DNA of 64,000 nucleotides, taken from Dyadobacter chenhuakuii. GTDB taxonomy: Bacteria > Bacteroidota > Bacteroidia > Cytophagales > Spirosomataceae. Positions 25,906 to 33,588 of this stretch are shown piece by piece. Every line of letters starts with the position of its first letter. Position 1 is the first letter of the stretch. A program made the position numbers and the translations under genes. The notes under the pieces were generated by a model. That model was not told the DNA's origin and did no database searches. It saw only the letters and a list, made by a program, of their open reading frames with translations. Location: contig NZ_CP098805.1 of assembly GCF_023821985.2 (NCBI RefSeq), forward strand, positions 5,006,001 through 5,070,000, read 5' to 3'.

Positions 25906-27735
25906 TTAATGATCGGGTAACTGCCTGTACCAGGTTTTCCAGAGAACCCATGCTGAAACGGCCAGTGTGGCTGCTGCGATGGCGGTTTGTTCGGGCATGA
26001 GCAGCACCAGAAATACAGGTAAGGCGGTGATGGAAGTCTGCGCCGTGATGCCCACCACAACATTAAACATATCCCATTTGCAACGACGGTTGGGCTCAAA
26101 TGATGGATCTTCCGATTTTACAGCAATGGCCACAGGTTTCCAAAATCCCCACGGGCGGACCGTTTTGTAAAATTTTTTCAATGTATCAAAATCCGTTGCG
26201 GGCGTCAGTAATGAGCCGGTTATTGCGCCAATTGTTGAAATGAGCAGGATTATTGGAAAATAAAAAAGCGGGACCGTTCCCGGGAAAATGGATGGCGCTG
26301 CCAAAGCGCAAAGGATGCCGGAGAGCATTCCCCAGAAAAAACCACTGCTATTAAACCGCCACCAATGCCATTTCAAAACATTGGAAGCAATATAACCACC
26401 AAAAAGCGCGGAAACGATCCATTGCAGAATGCTGTTGACGTCTTGCGCCAAAAAACCCAGCAAGATGCTGATCGTTACCACGGCAAGGCCCAGCAGGTAA
26501 TTCATCCTGGAAATCTGCTTGTTGGTCGCTTTTGGATTAAAGGATTTTAGATAAATATCATTAACAAGGTAAGCCTGCGCAGCATTGAATGTCCCCGCAA
26601 ATGTCCCCATAAAAGCGCCCATCAGTCCAACTAACACCAATCCAAGCAAGCCTGAGGGAATATAGGTGTTGAGTACAGCAGGTAGGATCCGCTCAAAATC
26701 CGTTTTGTCGGCGATTGAAATGCTGAGATCTTTATAAAATAGCAATCCGAGAACGGTGACGCCGATAATAAGCAGGTAACGCGTAGGAAGCAGCACCACA
26801 TTCACGATCATGCTCATAAGGGCAGCTTCGCGAGGTGTTTTTGCCGACAGGACTTTTTGCATATCATAGCTCGGAACAGGCCCGGCCAGACTCGCCAAAA
26901 TGCCCTTGGCCGTCATCAACGCAAAGAAATAACCAAAAGGTGAGAAGCCATTGGCCTTAATTTTTTCGTTCACCTCAGGAATATGCGTGCTCCAATCCAG
27001 ATCCAGTTCTTTGCCAAAAAACAGGTTATTCCAACCCATCGGCACAGGCAGCGATCGGGCATCGTGTAACGCGGTCATAGCAATGACAGCGATGGCGACA
27101 GATACGACAACCATGATCGCATAATGGATCAGATCGGCCCAGACGATACTTTTCATGCCACCGAGTAGTGAATAAAAAACCGTAAACAATGTAAAAATGA
27201 CGCCATAAACATGCGCCGCATATGCTGCACTAATTGTAAATGGCAAATATGGCTGGACAAAATGCCAGGGAATAAAAATTTCGATAAACTTGCCCAATCC
27301 GATAAATCCGTAGGCCATAAAACCCAGACAGCTCAGGAGCGCGAAGGCAATTATGGTCTTATGTGATGGCAACGCATTTTTTTTATCCCCAAACCGTGTG
27401 AGCATCCATTCAGCGCCCGTTGAAACATTGGATCGCCGCAACCAGATGGATAGATACACCATCATAAATATCTGATTAAAAACCGGCCATAACCACGGCA
27501 GCCAAATGCTTTTTACACCGTAAACAAACATGATGGAAACCATCCAGACGGTTCCGGAGATATCGAACATTCCCGACGCATTGGAAACGCCCAACATCCA
27601 GAACGGCATGGATCTCCCGCCAAGCATGTAATCATTTTTACTCTTTTGCGCCTGTTTTTTGAGTATGATTCCAATCACCGTTACCAGCAGCAGATAGGCA
27701 ATGATGACAAGGAAATCAATCAGTTTTATTTTCAT
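25906..27735 (-). CDS. Sodium:solute symporter (SSS/SLC5 family)
   Basis: 609-residue inner-membrane transporter with about 13-14 hydrophobic helices. Family blocks: YMLGGRSMPFWMLGVSNASGMFD in the first loop/helix (given here for its Na+ site region), FYSLLGGMKSIVWADLIHYAIM, and PSGLLGLVLVGLMGAFMGTFAGTFNAAQAYLVNDIY. These fit SSS proteins that couple Na+ entry to uptake of sugars, sialic acid or other organic solutes. It lies upstream of susCD on the same strand but 334 bases away, and next to a divergent AraC regulator, so a joint uptake locus is plausible. The substrate is not assigned. Confidence 0.9.
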   Translation of the reverse strand: MKIKLIDFLVIIAYLLLVTVIGIILKKQAQKSKNDYMLGGRSMPFWMLGVSNASGMFDISGTVWMVSIMFVYGVKSIWLPWLWPVFNQIFMMVYLSIWLRRSNVSTGAEWMLTRFGDKKNALPSHKTIIAFALLSCLGFMAYGFIGLGKFIEIFIPWHFVQPYLPFTISAAYAAHVYGVIFTLFTVFYSLLGGMKSIVWADLIHYAIMVVVSVAIAVIAMTALHDARSLPVPMGWNNLFFGKELDLDWSTHIPEVNEKIKANGFSPFGYFFALMTAKGILASLAGPVPSYDMQKVLSAKTPREAALMSMIVNVVLLPTRYLLIIGVTVLGLLFYKDLSISIADKTDFERILPAVLNTYIPSGLLGLVLVGLMGAFMGTFAGTFNAAQAYLVNDIYLKSFNPKATNKQISRMNYLLGLAVVTISILLGFLAQDVNSILQWIVSALFGGYIASNVLKWHWWRFNSSGFFWGMLSGILCALAAPSIFPGTVPLFYFPIILLISTIGAITGSLLTPATDFDTLKKFYKTVRPWGFWKPVAIAVKSEDPSFEPNRRCKWDMFNVVVGITAQTSITALPVFLVLLMPEQTAIAAATLAVSAWVLWKTWYRQLPDH

Positions 27736-27887
27736 GAAGAAGGTCCGGCGTCCATGGTATTTTTATCACAGTGAATTTAGAATACTAATGACAGATTTCA
27801 ATATGTAACGCCAATTCTTCCCCTTGCCCATCGCTGATTATTATCACGAAATCATTATATTTAGCACATTCTGTAACCAAGATCTGT

Positions 27888-28772
27888 ATGAGTGAAATTT
27901 ACCGTGAAATTACCCCATTGACTCAGTATGACTGCTTTACAATCTTTGACAGGAAAAAAACCGTTTTCGATTTTCCTTTACACAGCCACGATGAATTTGA
28001 GCTGAACCTCGTGCTGTCGGGTAAGGGTGTGAAGCGGATCGTGGGGGACCATACCGAGGTCATTGACGATGCGGAGCTGGTGTTGGTTGGAAATAATTTG
28101 CCGCATGGGTGGTTAACAAATGCGTATAAATGGCAGGAAGGCGTTCCCGAAGTGCAGGAGATCACCGTTCAGTTTCATCGCGACTTGTTTGACGACAAAT
28201 TCCTGAAACGCAACCAGCTGTTTTTCGTCCGCTCACTGCTTGAGAAATCGTCGAAAGGAATCGCATTTTCCAGAGAAACCATTGAACGCATTACGCCCCG
28301 GCTTACAGCCCTTGTTCAAAAGAGTGGTTTTGATTCTATTCTTGAATTGATGTCTATCCTGCACGATCTGTCCGTTTCCAGAAACATGCGAACGCTTTCA
28401 AACAGCACATTTACAGGCGAAAACGTTAATTATAACAGCAGAAGAATCGAAAAAGTGTTTGCTTATATGCGCGATAATTACGACAAAGAGATCAATCTGG
28501 AAGGCATTTCCAAGCTGGCCGGCATGTCGGAAGTTTCGTTTAGTAGATTTATCAAAAAACGGACAGGCAAGACATTCATCGAAAGCCTGAATGAGATAAG
28601 GCTCGGCCATGCATCACGCTCGCTGATTAATACGACGAACACGATTTCGGAGATTGCTTACAAATGCGGGTTCAATAATTTGTCCTATTTCAACCGGATT
28701 TTCAAGAATAAAAATGGCTGCACGCCAAAGGAATTCCGCGACAATTATTCAGGGACGAGGACATTTATATAA
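27888..28772 (+). CDS. AraC family transcriptional regulator with cupin sensor domain
   Basis: 294 residues. An N-terminal cupin domain (about 20-120: FPLHSHDEFELNLVLSGKGVKRIVGDH) would bind a small ligand, and the C-terminal AraC DNA-binding domain (about 190-290) shows both helix-turn-helix units, INLEGISKLAGMSEVSFSRFIKKRTG and ISEIAYKCGFNNLSYFNRIFKNKNGCTPKEFR. It starts at ATG 27888 and is divergent from the symporter gene 152 bases away, so control of that transporter and perhaps of susCD is a reasonable inference. Confidence 0.92.
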   Translation: MSEIYREITPLTQYDCFTIFDRKKTVFDFPLHSHDEFELNLVLSGKGVKRIVGDHTEVIDDAELVLVGNNLPHGWLTNAYKWQEGVPEVQEITVQFHRDLFDDKFLKRNQLFFVRSLLEKSSKGIAFSRETIERITPRLTALVQKSGFDSILELMSILHDLSVSRNMRTLSNSTFTGENVNYNSRRIEKVFAYMRDNYDKEINLEGISKLAGMSEVSFSRFIKKRTGKTFIESLNEIRLGHASRSLINTTNTISEIAYKCGFNNLSYFNRIFKNKNGCTPKEFRDNYSGTRTFI

Positions 28773-28797
28773 AACAAGCCCTGTTAATGTATAAATC

Positions 28798-28833
28798 AAA
28801 AGGCCCGGTTAAGATCGCTTAACCGGGCCTTTT
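28798..28833. terminator. Bidirectional terminator between araC-type gene and ilvE
   Basis: A perfect 16-base inverted repeat (AAAAGGCCCGGTTAAG, loop ATCG, mirrored arm ending CTTTT) sits between two convergent genes. A/T runs on both sides let it work in both directions. Confidence 0.9.
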
Positions 28834-28849
28834 GTATAAAATATCAGAA

Positions 28850-29917
28850 CTATACTTTCAGCATCCAGCCAAATGTATCTTCCTCTTTGCCAGTGCGTAA
28901 ATCCGTCAGGTAACGCTTTACTTTATTGACAAATGAATCTTCTTTGATTTCAGGAAGAGGATAATCCACGCCTTCGTAGGCAATGCTCGCGAATGGAGAG
29001 ATCACAACCGCCGTTCCAGCACCAAATGCAGCTTCCAGACTTCCGTCTTTCAGGCCGTCAATGATTTCTTTCACACTAACACGGCGTTCTTCCACCGGAA
29101 TGCCCCAGTGCTGTGCAATGGCAACGATGCTTTTACGCGTGATGCCGTCTAATGTGGTTTCGGAAACATATGGCGTAACTAGCTTGCCGTCCAGGATAAA
29201 CATAATGTTCATCGTTCCGGACTCCTCAATGTATGCGTGCTCGCGGGCGTCGGTCCAGATCAATTGATCGTAACCTTCCTGCTGCGCCAGTTTCGCCGGA
29301 TACAATGAACCTGCGTAGTTTCCGGCACATTTGGTTGCGCCTACGCCACCTTCGGCAGCACGGATAAAATGCGTTTCCACTTTTACCCGCGGAGGCTTCG
29401 CATAATACGTGCCAACCGGGCTTGTGAATATGATAAAGTAGTAAGAATCAGATGGTTTTACGCCAATATAGGGGTCCGTTGCGAACATGTAAGGGCGAAT
29501 GTATAGCGAGCAACCTTCTTGTGAAGGCACCCAGTCCGCATCCTGACGAAGCAATTCTGTAAGCCCGCTCATGAAGATTTCTTCCGGGATTGTAGGCATG
29601 CAAAGGCGTTCGGCGGATTTATTCAGACGTTTCCAGTTGTCGATAGCGCGGAAAAGAAGCACTTCTCCTTCGGCACTTTTATAGGCTTTCATGCCTTCAA
29701 AAATAGCCTGACCGTAATGCAGCGCGGCTGTTGCAGGACTTAGCGCGAGATCACCATAAGGGACGATCCGGAGGTCTTGCCATTGGCCTTCGCGATATTC
29801 GGCGATAAACATGTGGTCGGAAATGTTCCGGCCAAAAACGAGATTGTTGAAATCAACCTCTTGCAAACGTGAATTTGTTGTCTGCTGAACCTCTATTTGC
29901 AACGTGTCGGCTGTCAT
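28850..29917 (-). CDS. ilvE: Branched-chain amino acid aminotransferase
   Basis: 355-residue PLP enzyme, fold type IV, that moves the amino group between branched-chain amino acids and 2-oxoglutarate. Seen: GQAIFEGMKAYKSAEGEVLLFRA, RPYMFATDPYIGVKPS, the PLP Lys block GATKCAGNYAGSLYPA, EESGTMNIMFILDG and FGAGTAVVISP. It follows the eukaryote/Bacteroidota class II BCAT layout and is of normal length. The start is ATG 29917. It stands alone, convergent with the AraC gene, not in an ilv operon. Confidence 0.95.
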   Translation of the reverse strand: MTADTLQIEVQQTTNSRLQEVDFNNLVFGRNISDHMFIAEYREGQWQDLRIVPYGDLALSPATAALHYGQAIFEGMKAYKSAEGEVLLFRAIDNWKRLNKSAERLCMPTIPEEIFMSGLTELLRQDADWVPSQEGCSLYIRPYMFATDPYIGVKPSDSYYFIIFTSPVGTYYAKPPRVKVETHFIRAAEGGVGATKCAGNYAGSLYPAKLAQQEGYDQLIWTDAREHAYIEESGTMNIMFILDGKLVTPYVSETTLDGITRKSIVAIAQHWGIPVEERRVSVKEIIDGLKDGSLEAAFGAGTAVVISPFASIAYEGVDYPLPEIKEDSFVNKVKRYLTDLRTGKEEDTFGWMLKV

Positions 29918-30029
29918 AATGCCAAAAATTTAGATTGCGGATATTGTTTTTTGAGGAAGTTTTGCGGCTTTCCTAAGTCTCGCAATTTAAAAAAATAAAT
30001 CAATAATCAACAGATATTTAGTATAACAA

Positions 30030-30590
30030 TTATTTTTTTGGAGCGACCCTCGGTTTCCACGTAACTTCCTCAATTTCCAGCTCATAAGTCATGGCGCGGC
30101 AGAGCATAAATAAATAATCCGAAAGCCTATTCAGGTAACGAACGACGATATCCTCAACCTCTTCTCCCTGCTGCAAATGGATCACCGCCCGCTCAGCCCG
30201 TCGGCAGACAGTCCGCGCAATGTGCCCAAACGAAACCGACGGATGTCCGCCTGGCAGGACAAATGCTCTCAAAGGTGGAATTTGCGAATCAATCACATCC
30301 ATTTCAGTTTCCAGTAAGGTCACGTCCGTATCCAGCAAATCAGGCAAAACCCGCTTCACCTGATCCGATTCCGAAGCCAAATGCGATCCAATCGTAAAAA
30401 GCCGGTCCTGAATTTCCTTTAAAAGATCACGGCGATGCTCGTTCACCGACTGATCGCGGAGCATGCCGATATAACTATTCAGCTCATCCACAGTTCCATA
30501 AGCATCAATCCGCACATGGGCCTTACTCAACCGCGTCCCGCCAATCAGCGACGTGGTTCCTCTGTCACCTGTTTTGGTGTATATTTTCAT
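30030..30590 (-). CDS. pduO: Cob(I)alamin adenosyltransferase, PduO/MMAB type
   Basis: 186-residue ATP:corrinoid adenosyltransferase that makes adenosylcobalamin. Seen: the ATP-binding N-terminus KIYTKTGDRGTTSLIGGTR, DAYGTVDELNSYIG, then FVLPGGHPSVSFGHIARTVCRRAER and the C-terminal LNRLSDYLFMLCR. These are the hallmark blocks of PduO enzymes. The gene start overlaps the 3' end of the small brnA-position gene by 26 bases. No other cobalamin gene is nearby. Confidence 0.95.
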   Translation of the reverse strand: MKIYTKTGDRGTTSLIGGTRLSKAHVRIDAYGTVDELNSYIGMLRDQSVNEHRRDLLKEIQDRLFTIGSHLASESDQVKRVLPDLLDTDVTLLETEMDVIDSQIPPLRAFVLPGGHPSVSFGHIARTVCRRAERAVIHLQQGEEVEDIVVRYLNRLSDYLFMLCRAMTYELEIEEVTWKPRVAPKK

Positions 30591-30729
30591 TTTTACTCAT
30601 TTCAAATATTTCCTGAAGCGTATAATTTTTCGCATTAGGATCTAATAATTCCTTTTCAATTGCCTTCATCTCCGCCTTCGTATGCTGATTTCGGATTACA
30701 GCGATTGTCTTAGTTTTTCGCTCTTTCAT
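30565..30729 (-). CDS. Small protein at the antitoxin position of a BrnT-like module
   Basis: A 54-residue, Lys/Glu-rich protein (MKERKTKTIAVIRNQ... ends SKNENIHQNR). Its ATG lies inside the last 20 bases of the BrnT-like toxin frame and its stop lies inside pduO, so it is translationally linked to both. Toxin first, antitoxin second, with overlap, is the normal brnT-brnA order. It is shorter than typical BrnA and has no clear ribbon-helix-helix at the C-terminus, so the antitoxin role is an inference. It is below the size most gene finders keep. Confidence 0.5.
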   Translation of the reverse strand: MKERKTKTIAVIRNQHTKAEMKAIEKELLDPNAKNYTLQEIFEMSKNENIHQNR

Positions 30730-30999
30730 GATAAAGTCGTCTAGTTTGTGTATTTGCAGGCCAGCTGCTTATAGGTCGGATTTTTCCGTTATTGACAGTG
30801 AAGATAACAACATTAATTCTTCCTAAGTTGCTTAAACCGATAGCTCTGTATCTCTGCTCGGCAGCAACATGGTTGCCTTTTCGGTAGATTACAAATGGAT
30901 CTAAAAAACGCTTTCTACTTCACTTATGGTATTTTCTCGACTTGGATAGTCCTCTATAACATGTTTAATATTATGGCTATCCCATTCAAATTCAATCAT
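30710..30999 (-). pseudogene. Frameshifted BrnT-family toxin gene
   Basis: Reading from ATG 30999 gives MIEFEWDSHNIKHVIEDYP and on to ESVF, then a stop. One frame over, the reading continues directly with LDPFVIYRKGN, AAEQRYRAIGLSNLGRINVV and IRPISSWPANTQTRRLYHERA, the core and C-terminal blocks of BrnT-type ribonuclease toxins. The break is at a run of six A's on the + strand (30903-30908); one more base would restore a single frame of about 96 residues. This is either a real inactivating deletion or an assembly/sequencing error in a homopolymer. An intact BrnT would be an mRNA-cleaving toxin. Confidence 0.75.
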
Positions 31000-31069
31000 C
31001 AAAATGTATATAGTGTGTAATAAGAAATGCCAACTTTCAAAGGTAACATTTATAATCATTAACGTTCCC

Positions 31070-31103
31070 AATTAGGTTTTAGAAACTCCCCAACCTAATT
31101 TTG
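31070..31103 (+). promoter_or_regulatory. Promoter with palindromic operator candidate
   Basis: TAATTTTG at 31096-31103 matches the -7 consensus TAnnTTTG. A perfect inverted repeat, AATTAGGTT (31070-31078) and AACCTAATT (31092-31100), 22 bases centre to centre, covers the -33 area and part of the -7 box. A dimeric repressor binding here would block transcription of the membrane protein/queA operon. Confidence 0.5.
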
Positions 31104-31117
31104 CAGCCAAATTTACT

Positions 31118-31147
31118 ATGGCAAAAAAACCTCTTGAAGGTTACTGA
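31118..31147 (+). other. Short upstream open reading frame (MAKKPLEGY)
   Basis: A 9-codon frame with its own ATG begins 14 bases after the -7 box and ends 3 bases before the ATG of the membrane protein gene. It may be a leader peptide coupling translation or a relic of an older start. No regulatory residues stand out. Confidence 0.3.
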
Positions 31148-31150
31148 TTC

Positions 31151-31663
31151 ATGAAAGTTACAACATTTGGTATAAAAGTATGGCGCTGGTTGTCGTTGGT
31201 CCTGGTTATTGGTGCGCTCGTATGGACTTATTCGGTTTTTCCGCAGACGGTTGCTGTTGATTTCTCAGACAATGGTTTGGCGGAAAAATATCTTGAAAAA
31301 GAACACATTTTTTACATCGTAATGGCGCTCTTTCTGCTTAATAATGTGCTGATAACCGGCCTTGCGCGACATATTCCCAATGTGGATCCGATGCACCTGC
31401 CTATTCTGAACAAAAAAGTCTGGGCGCAGCACCGCGAAGAGTTGAATGAGCATTTGATCAACTGGCTTTACTGCCTCGTTGCGGTCATCAATACGATCAT
31501 TGGGATGAGCCTTTTTGCCCTCGCAACCATTAACAGTCAGCAATATAAGCTTGACGTTTTCGATTTTTCGTGGTTGTATTATGCTGGCTTGGGATTAATG
31601 ATCATTGTTTTTCTTCTGCCTCTCCGGCTTTTGTGGACGCCAGCTCCTGAGGACAAATTGTAA
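31151..31663 (+). CDS. Four-helix membrane protein of unknown function
   Basis: 170 residues with hydrophobic segments near 13-31, 50-70, 104-127 and 138-160. After the first helix there is a short external-looking segment (FPQTVAVDFSDNGLAEKYLEKEH), and between helices 2 and 3 the sequence NVDPMHLPILNKKVWAQHREELNEH. The overall pattern recalls DUF1648-like membrane proteins, but I cannot assign it. It starts at ATG 31151 and its stop is 8 bases before queA, so the two are co-transcribed. Confidence 0.8.
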   Translation: MKVTTFGIKVWRWLSLVLVIGALVWTYSVFPQTVAVDFSDNGLAEKYLEKEHIFYIVMALFLLNNVLITGLARHIPNVDPMHLPILNKKVWAQHREELNEHLINWLYCLVAVINTIIGMSLFALATINSQQYKLDVFDFSWLYYAGLGLMIIVFLLPLRLLWTPAPEDKL

Positions 31664-31671
31664 AAGGGAAA

Positions 31672-32937
31672 ATGAAAGAGGAAGGATCCAAAGGCAGCGA
31701 AAATTGGCAAAATGACTGGCTCAAAGCGGCAGAATCGATTCGTTTGGAAGACTATTCATATGATCTGCCTGACGAAAGGATTGCGAAATATCCGTTGGAT
31801 AACCGGGATCAATCGAAGCTTTTAATCTATAAATCCGGCGAAATCGCGCACAAGCGTTTTACGGATTTGCCTGAAAATCTCCCTGCAGAAACGCTTCTCG
31901 TTTTTAATGACACCAAAGTAATTCCCGCAAGGGCTTATTTTGAAAAGGAAACAGGAGCCGTTGTTGAAATTCTCCTGCTGCATCCTGAGCTGCCGACGCG
32001 CGTGATTAATGATGCGATGTTGGTGAAAAATTCCTGCGTTTGGGAATGCATGATCGGGAATAAAAAGCGCTGGAAGTTAGCCGATACATTGACAACAGAA
32101 ATCAGCATTAATGGTCAGCTTGTTGTTTTGAGTGTTAAATACGAGGATTATGAGCGAAACTTGGTTCTGCTTAATTGGAATGGAGATTGTGTTTTTCTTG
32201 ACATTGTAAAAGCTCTTGGCGAAATTCCATTGCCACCTTATCTGAACCGCGACACTGAGGCACGCGATTCAGAAACTTACCAAACCGTTTACGCCCATCA
32301 CGACGGCGCAGTCGCAGCGCCAACCGCCGGCCTGCATTTCACGCCGGAGGTTTTTGAAAAACTCCAATCAAAAGGTGTTAAGAGATCTTTTCTCACCCTT
32401 CACGTTGGCGCAGGGACATTCCAGCCAATCAAGGTAAGCTCCGTAACCGAGCATCGGATGCATTCGGAGCAGGTTGTTTTTACCAAACAATTGGTTAACG
32501 ATTTGCTTGAAAACTTGGAAATGATCATTCCGGTCGGCACTACATCATTGCGGTCTTTGGAAAGTTTGTATTGGTTCGGTGTAAAGCTCTATCGCCAGGA
32601 GACGACTGATTTTTTCATAGAAAAGCTTTATCCCTATCCTTTCGAAGAAAAGGATCTTCCATCTGCAAGCGAAGCATTGCATTCAATTTTAGCTTTCATG
32701 GAGGAACAAAACACCGACCACATTGTAGGTGAAACCGAAATCTTCATCTTCCCCGGCTACAAATTCCGCCTTTGCAAGGCCATAGTAACCAATTTTCACC
32801 AGCCAGGCTCCACGCTCATTCTCTTAGTTGCCGCGCTTACCGGGCAAGATTGGAAACGCATTTACGCTGAGGCTTTGGAGAATGATTATCGGTTTTTGAG
32901 TTATGGGGATTCTTCGTTGCTGTGGCGGAAGGATTAA
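31672..32937 (+). CDS. queA: tRNA preQ1(34) S-adenosylmethionine ribosyltransferase-isomerase
   Basis: Transfers the ribosyl part of SAM to preQ1 in tRNA wobble position 34, the penultimate step to queuosine. Seen: DYSYDLPDERIAKYPLDNRDQSKLL, LLVFNDTKVIPARAYF, APTAGLHFTPEVFEKL, LHVGAGTFQPIKV, IPVGTTSLRSLESLYW and VTNFHQPGSTLILLVAAL. At 421 residues it is longer than the ~345-residue E. coli form, partly through an N-terminal extension of about 20 residues and insertions before the C-terminal third. It starts at ATG 31672. Confidence 0.95.
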   Translation: MKEEGSKGSENWQNDWLKAAESIRLEDYSYDLPDERIAKYPLDNRDQSKLLIYKSGEIAHKRFTDLPENLPAETLLVFNDTKVIPARAYFEKETGAVVEILLLHPELPTRVINDAMLVKNSCVWECMIGNKKRWKLADTLTTEISINGQLVVLSVKYEDYERNLVLLNWNGDCVFLDIVKALGEIPLPPYLNRDTEARDSETYQTVYAHHDGAVAAPTAGLHFTPEVFEKLQSKGVKRSFLTLHVGAGTFQPIKVSSVTEHRMHSEQVVFTKQLVNDLLENLEMIIPVGTTSLRSLESLYWFGVKLYRQETTDFFIEKLYPYPFEEKDLPSASEALHSILAFMEEQNTDHIVGETEIFIFPGYKFRLCKAIVTNFHQPGSTLILLVAALTGQDWKRIYAEALENDYRFLSYGDSSLLWRKD

Positions 32938-32993
32938 GTGCAATTTGAAAATGCTCGAATTTTGATGTAATTTGTTTTGAAAAATCAACCAAT

Positions 32994-33587
32994 ATGGGAC
33001 ACGCACAAATTTCAGAACAAAAATACACCGTAGCCGAATACCTGGAAATGGAGGAGAAAAGCGAAATCCGTCATGAATTTTACGATGGAGAGATTTTCGC
33101 CATGGCAGGAACGACTATGAATCATAATGATATCGTAGACAACGTTCGGTCACTGTTGAAAAGCGTTTTTGTTCCAAAGGGTTGCAGAGTTTTCTCAGAA
33201 AATATCAAGGTTGAGGCTGTCCCAAATTTTTTCTATCCTTATCCTGACGTGATCGTCACTTGTGCAAAAGAGGACGTGAACGGAAAATATATCGTCAAGC
33301 ATCCGAGCATTCTGGTTGAAGTTCTTTCTAGAACTTCTGCGATCTATGACCGCGGTTTTAAGCTGAGAATGTACAAAGGAATTCCCTCACTACAATATTA
33401 CATGCTAGTGTCTCAAAACGAATTTTATGTCGAGCTTTTCACTCGCACTGAGCAGAAAGATATTTGGACGTATCAAACATTTGATCAGCCAAGCGACATT
33501 ATCAATTTCGAATTGCTAAATTTTAACATAACACTTTCAGGCATTTACGAAAACATCGTTTTCATTCCTGATGAAGAGATTGTTTAA
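32994..33587 (+). CDS. Uma2 family (DUF820) putative endonuclease
   Basis: 197 residues with the Uma2/PD-(D/E)XK pattern: YTVAEYLEMEEKSEIRHEFYDGEIFAMAG, then the nuclease core YPYPDVIVTC, HPSILVEVLSRTS and DRGFKLRMYKGIPSLQYYMLV, which supply the Asp, Glu and Lys of the fold. Members are common in cyanobacteria and Bacteroidota, often as solitary genes. Their biological role is unclear; nuclease activity is inferred from the fold. It stands alone 56 bases after queA. Confidence 0.88.
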   Translation: MGHAQISEQKYTVAEYLEMEEKSEIRHEFYDGEIFAMAGTTMNHNDIVDNVRSLLKSVFVPKGCRVFSENIKVEAVPNFFYPYPDVIVTCAKEDVNGKYIVKHPSILVEVLSRTSAIYDRGFKLRMYKGIPSLQYYMLVSQNEFYVELFTRTEQKDIWTYQTFDQPSDIINFELLNFNITLSGIYENIVFIPDEEIV

Positions 33588-33588
33588 A

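Noticed and set aside
30435..30638. 67-codon plus-strand frame over the pduO start
   Set aside because: Antisense to pduO and the small partner gene; no features.
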